Below, one piece after another: positions 58,011-64,000 of a DNA stretch of 64,000 bases; the stretch's first letter is position 1, and each line of letters starts with the position of its first letter. Below the pieces are notes generated by a model. The model was not told the origin of the DNA and ran no database searches. It was given only the letters and a program-made list of their open reading frames with translations. This DNA is from Pteria penguin. Its lineage: Eukaryota; Mollusca; Bivalvia; Pterioida; Pteriidae. Position numbers and translations under genes: made by a program. The stretch lies in NCBI GenBank assembly GCA_035048485.1, contig CM068586.1, forward strand, positions 35,403,063 through 35,467,062, written 5' to 3'.

Positions 58011-59064
58011 ACAAGAAGTATAATAAAACAGGAATTCAACAAATCAAGACATCGAAGGAAAATTTGTTTAAGATACCAAGTCTTCATAAAATTCATCTTA
58101 TCGCAAATTGATAACTCGGCGCTTCCTTGAAATGAGATCTGAAGTTATCTACACGAACTGTTTGATCGAAACACACTAGATTAACAACATGTAGTGTATA
58201 AACAGACGGCTATGCATGTAGATATTCTATTGAGATGTTTATCTCAAACATCTCACTATCGTTAATATGATGTGTTCTTTATTTTCATTTTAAAAACTTT
58301 TCGATCTACTTCCATCATGCAACGGAAGAACGTTCACTTGTTGTCATTATTATTCACCAGATCGAAGGCGGTACCCACGTAGTGAAATACGAAAATACAT
58401 GGTGCAATATTATTGCGGCACCCATAACATCACACGGCAATAAACAGATCCTTACAGTTTATATCAGAGGTGAATATTAGCTCGTACACAACGCTGGGCA
58501 TCCGACTGAAACTGAAGAAAAGTAATAAATCAATGAGTCACTGTAACATTTTGGCCCATTGATTAGAATACTTGTGAATGAAATATGTTGACATATCGTT
58601 TAATCATTTCCATCTTGACCCAGATTAAATCTACCATTGATACAATAATGCTGATAAGACTCGACGCCCTATGTATTACATTGTGTGAGGAAAATATACT
58701 CATCATATACTGAAAGCTAAAACTTGTAAATACATTGGCTAAACCTCATAAATAAATTGCCTTACATCAAGAAATGATCTTAAATTCTTATTTGGCGAAT
58801 AAAAGTGAAAAAGGAATATTTACATGATTGTGTGATTTTGGCACTTGTTCCACGGGATAAATATGTCGATCGATTCTATATAGAGGTTGTCTGTCTTTGC
58901 CTATAATAATGGTACAAGTTGAAAAGGCAAAGCGATAGCTCAATGAACAATAAATATATATATATATATAAAGCACAAATAGAATCAGTGAAACACCTGG
59001 GAGGACTATGGACCTTGGATCTCCGAAGAAATACCTGTAGAAAATAAAGACAAATTAGACAAAC
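58011..59064. other. No gene seen
   Basis: Includes a short (TA)n at 58956-58971. No supported gene. Confidence 0.4.
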
Positions 59065-59207
59065 TTATAAAGCACAAAGACACTACAGCTAACAAGGCAC
59101 CCTATATTTCACTTATATTCGTTCCCCGTCTGGGACTCGAACCTACGAACTATGGTATCGAATCACCTGGCCGTCATGCATCCGACCCTTTAACCGACTG
59201 AGCTACC
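59065..59207 (-). mobile_element. tRNA-derived SINE, left arm of a palindrome
   Basis: In antisense: CGGGTAGCTCAGTCGGTTAA (box A), a long variable stretch, GTAGGTTCGAGTCCCAGACG (box B), AAGTGAAATATAGGGTGCCT and the GTTAGCTGTAGTGTCTTTGT tail. Resembles a tRNA with a long variable arm, but it is part of a repeat family with a shared non-tRNA tail. Confidence 0.75.
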
Positions 59208-59879
<672 letters not shown>

Positions 59880-60240
59880 AACAACAACCACATACACAAA
59901 ACTTTCGATAAAAGTGCAATTCCCATACTAACTTAGGATACTCAGTTGATATGGCAGTAGTCAATCAACTGGTGTGGTTAACCGGTTACGTGCGAATCCT
60001 CCCACAAAAGCAGTATAATGAATGGAAACAATTTTTTAAAAATGTGCAAATAATACTCCATGTAGAGAGCAAGACTCAATACATTTCTCAAGTTGAAAGA
60101 TATAAAAAAATCCTTGGTCGGTAGGAGTCCCGCCTAAAAGTCATAGAGGACGAGGTGCAGGAACAGGTCTCTTCTAAAAATGTTTCAACAGGGTACGTCA
60201 TATAGTCCTCACCGTCGTGAACGTATTTAATCTATATCGA
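59880..60240 (-). mobile_element. Decayed Naiad 3' portion (copy F) with broken SECIS
   Basis: In antisense order: 'ACTTAGGATACTCAGTTGAT', 'GGTGTGGTTAACCGGTTACG', 'ATAATACTCCATGTAGAGAG', 'GTAGGAGTCCCGCCTAAAAG' and 'GGACGAGGTGCAGGAACAGG'. The SECIS region keeps ATGA (60199-60196) and a GAGGAC/GTCCTC helix I, but the 3' TGA reads TGC and helix II is mismatched. Confidence 0.75.
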
Positions 60241-63045
60241 TTTAGATTCTGTTGTTCTAGCTTAGTTTCATGAGGTAATCGGAATGTTTGGGATGTATTA
60301 TTCTAATGTAACATTTGGAAAACCCTAAAACCCTTATAAAACCTAAAACATTTATAAAACCTAAAACACACAAGATATCAATCTACATGACATTCATGTA
60401 ACAACAGTAGGTATGTTAAAACAGTAAAGAATATTGAATACATTATTGCAAAGGTACACCCACAAAATATTTTGTTTTGTTTATGAGATTAGGAAAGAGA
60501 ATAGTCAGATACTGGTCATATAATTATGTTGTATAGCTACTAGCGTTTATGTTGAATGTGTTGTATGTAGCGCATGTCTATCACAATCATCGCTCACACT
60601 TCTTTGAAGGATTCAGATACAGTATGGTGTTATTTACTACACATGCCTTTATAAATAATTATATTGATCAACACTTTCACAACCTAGTGTAATAATCACA
60701 TTGGATATCTAATCGTGCAGGATGTTCGCGAAAACGTACTATCAGGAATTACCCATATATATGACTCTCAGAAGGTGAGATGTAAGCATCGATATTTTCG
60801 TAAACATGGGTAATTATGTTTTCGAATGTTCATTTCATATTCTATAATTATTTTGGAAAATTTTAAAACGATGTATCTAGGCCAGTTTCTATAATAAAAA
60901 ATTCTGTGAAGTTTGAGCGACGTCATAATCGCCATATGCTACTTCACATATGGCGTGCTACTTAGTTTTTATAACTATCTTTTTAACCCATACGAAGAAT
61001 GCTAAACATTGACTTCATAGAAAAAGAAATTGGAGACATGTAACGTTTTAGACAGAGAACGAGATGCCAGAGTACAAAATCGTAATGAAGTAGAAATTCA
61101 CAATATGAACAATCCTCACCTTAAAGCCATAGGGAATACTTGAAAAGCAGGAAGCCAGTAGTGAAAGAAACATTGGATGTTTGTAAACATGAAGGATGAT
61201 ACATAACTACCCGCAATTTATTAAATTCCGATAATAACAATATTTATAACTTTCAAATATTGTTACAATAATTGAAAGTAGTGCAACAATAAAGTTTTAC
61301 ATCAATGATTTTCCATCTATTGGTAATATAGCGGTGTATCAAAGAGATAAAAATGATGATTAAATGAAGAATTGTTGATAAACATAAAAATATTATATGA
61401 TGGGAACATTAATATTTATGACAATGTAATTCATGTCAGAGGTTATCTCCTTAATCAAATGTGTCCGTAAATACTGTGGAATGCATTTTCTTAGGAATAC
61501 CTTTAACGACCAAGAATATTTGAAAATCATCAATGTTAAATTATTACATATTATATTACTAAATATCAGAAAGAATGGGTCACTTGCATGGAAAAACAAA
61601 CTCTGAAGTAGAAAATACATAACAAGGTAAAGAATAAAATATTAATTTTTATTTTTCAGTCATTACTTTTCGGTTACAATAGTTCGTAATAATATCAGTT
61701 TCCCAATAACTACAGATATCAACCAATGAACATCTGCTGTTTGATTTGGTATCTGCCCAGTTGACAGTCGCTTATATGGACCGATGCATATATAGTCTAT
61801 ATATCGCTCTAACAGTGCTTCAATGAATCCGGATATTGTCAATGCAACACTATAACATATCTCAGTTTTACATCATGATTTCATTGTTTCGTGCGTTATC
61901 ATCTGCCAATCGTTTTTGTCTCTATCATAGAGGCATAGGCGATATGGGCATGGATTAAAGCACATTGAGATTGATTCGTCTGTGTATATTTCTTTACCAT
62001 TACTCTAGTTTGGATGTATTATTATACTACTAAGAACTGAATAATAATCAAATAAAGTAGAATATTTAATTTCTCGATTGGCAAGGATATAGTGAGAAGA
62101 AAATGGAATTGAAATATCTTCTTCATGTGTTTTGTGTACGGCATTTTGAGAAGCAGAAGTGATACTTTTGTATATATGAATGAATTATATTTCCGAGATG
62201 GAAGATAGCGATTCCAATATTACACACTTGAAGGGATTACAACGCTCGATAGTGGTCACCCCTACATATCACTTGATAGTCGCCATTATCATGACCATCC
62301 TCTCTTGTGGAAGTGGTATCGGAAACGGAATAGTGATATGGACTGTGCTACGGTAATCATAAAAATTATTCTAAACATTTTGAGTAATGTACAGTTTTTA
62401 ATAAGTACAAACAGACATCATCTGCTTTTTTCGGTATCTATCAATCGTCCGCTGTTCATAAAGGTTTGTTTTCCTGATATGAAATGTGTAAGGCTCGGAA
62501 TTCGAACTGTTTATGAATTTAAAAGTATTTTCACCAGTTAATTCAAATAATATTAATTTCAAAGTTTCACCCGTAACCCGTTCAGTAATCCTGGTCTTAA
62601 TGACGGATGTGTATTGCCAAACAGGACACTTTCACAATTTTGTGACATCTAACTTTTTAATACCAAGGGTCCACGGCATTGTACATTGTTCTTATTTTCA
62701 CTATAACAAAACAGTAACTTTCATAATGTACGAAACTCATATATGCTTAGAAATTCACCTGTCTTCTGCACGTCATCTGATCTTGAACTCTCTGGTTATT
62801 ATATTTATAAGATTTCCGTTTCATGTTCTTGTCAGTTTTCTATTACATATAGATATCTATAGTTCTATCAATCCTTTTCCAGTATCTTGATATATTTTAC
62901 GATCCTCTTATACTGTATTCATCAGCATTCCAAAACATTTTACACCCCTTTCAATCTACATCTATAAAAGTTGATCCTTACGATATGCGATATTTTACTG
63001 TACTTGTTCTGACACCAGCGATTTTCTACATCCATCTTCTTTCTT
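60241..63045. other. No gene seen; one 9-bp hairpin
   Basis: CGCCATATG-(8 nt)-CATATGGCG at 60930-60955 is a perfect inverted repeat of unknown role. The open frames at 62305-62541 and 62513-62890 have no recognised features. Confidence 0.4.
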
Positions 63046-63243
63046 TCAAATTTCTTTTTTTTTTTTTTTTTTTTTGTTTTTTTTTTTGTTTTTTTTTTTT
63101 TGTTTTTGTTTTTTTGTTTTTTGTTTTTTTTTGTTTTGTTTTGCTTTTTGTTGTTGTTGTTGGTTTTTTGTTTTGTTTTTGTATTTTTGTTTTGTTTTGT
63201 TTTGGGTTTTTTTTTTTTGGGGGGGGGGGGGTTGGTTGGTTGG
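63046..63243. repeat. T/G-rich low-complexity tract
   Basis: T runs with TTTTG interruptions, then a G12 run and GGTT repeats. Same build as 2954-3149; open frames are artefacts. Confidence 0.9.
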
Positions 63244-64000
63244 TAAAGTATAGATGTTAATTTTCATGATATTCGAAGTTTTTTTACAGCCCCCATTCTG
63301 CAATAGGCGATTTTTTCCAGATCCGTCTCATCCCTTAGTATTCTAAATGTCCTCGCTCGGTCACATGCGGTATTCGATTAATTCTTTTATCTCCCATTCT
63401 GTTTATTTTCGTAAATCACGTGCACATTTGATTCATACCGCTCATGACGATCGTGACGTCATATAAACCTGTTTTCTATATTCTTTGATATATGAAAAGG
63501 TCTTCACTTTGTTTCCTACCTACCGCTTTATTGCATAGTGAGGGGAAACCGTACCGTCAAAACTTCTCAAAGATACTAAACCTGGCAAGATTAGCCGAGC
63601 TTCACTTTTGACGGTTCTGTAGCTCATGTTAATTATGTTCTTAAAATGATATTGATCTACCTATTTATTATACATCCTCCATATATCTAATTAAGAAAAG
63701 ATGGAATAAATCAGACTTGTGTTGGAAATTATGATGAGATCGGAATCAATGATGTCATCCTTATCCCGCCGGAGATGTCATTGTAACTATTAAGTAAAGT
63801 ACCAATGTATATTTTATTTAATACAGCGGGAATGTTAAATCATTATAGGCAATCTAATGAATGGCAGACATCGCTTCTCCCATTCTTACATGTAGGATGA
63901 TTATATCGCTATTCCGTGACTTGAATTACTTCTCTACACGCAGTAAACATGCATGAAATATGAAAATCACTCAGAGATGAAAAATTCTGCAGCAATTTCG
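63244..64000. other. No gene seen
   Basis: No supported feature up to the right edge. Confidence 0.4.

Noticed and set aside
59085..59207. tRNA-Leu/Ser-like gene with a long variable arm
   Set aside because: Shares a non-tRNA tail with two other copies in the window and forms a palindrome; better explained as a SINE.

Overview
The window looks like AT-rich, repeat-dense nuclear DNA of a marine bivalve mollusc. The evidence is the tRNA-derived SINEs with GTTTAACGTCAC-type tails, the dispersed repeats containing the 'GGTCAAGGTCA' and 'AGCTCCGGACGACAGTCCGG' motifs that I associate with bivalve genomes, the long (TA)n, (TG)n, (CT)n and (AAT)n microsatellites, and above all a colony of Naiad-type Penelope-like retroelements. 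I see no complete intact host gene. Every recognisable coding region belongs to a mobile element or a multicopy family and is broken. The single possible host exon is a 68-bp stretch at 45144-45211 (-).

Layout. 1-1.4 kb: the 3' part of a PIN/FEN-like nuclease-family gene with a C-terminal cysteine-rich tail, frameshifted near position 147. A second, more decayed member of the same family lies at 52.7-54.1 kb (-). 2.4-5.3 kb: a CAGTGGCGGA MITE, simple repeats and a tRNA-like remnant. 5.65-8.8 kb: two adjoining 32-bp minisatellites with two SINEs inserted. 10.9-18.0 kb: Naiad fragments around an unidentified decayed coding block. 18.7-20.2 kb: a MITE and a 70-bp satellite. 24.4-29.35 kb: Naiad copies on +. 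32.7-34.7 kb: a TIR element with 7-bp target duplications (hAT-like) carrying a SINE. 35.2-40.35 kb: two Naiads in tandem on -. 41-42.1 kb: a small MITE and a dead mariner transposase. 43-51 kb: molluscan dispersed repeats, a PIF/Harbinger fragment and a fold-back element. 54-64 kb: more Naiad ends, SINEs (one pair forming a palindrome) and microsatellites.

Main result. The Naiads have the permuted order GIY-YIG endonuclease, CxC linker, reverse transcriptase. In the best copy (37216-40352, -) the linker frame is interrupted only by two TGA codons and the RT frame only by one. One TGA replaces a cysteine conserved in the other copies here. Directly at the end of the RT frame the DNA can fold into a textbook SECIS element (AUGA...AAA...UGA core, about 10-bp helix II, 5-bp apical stem, 6-bp helix I, and a 9-bp outer inverted repeat). 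An almost identical SECIS sits at the end of a second copy (56901-56995, +), and decayed versions end two more. In all the readable copies the terminal UGA of the ORF is itself the UGA of the SECIS AUGA quartet. Selenoprotein-coding Naiads have been reported from clams and spiders. The overlap of stop codon and SECIS core may be a new detail. All calls come from reading the sequence by eye; no searches or folding programs were run.
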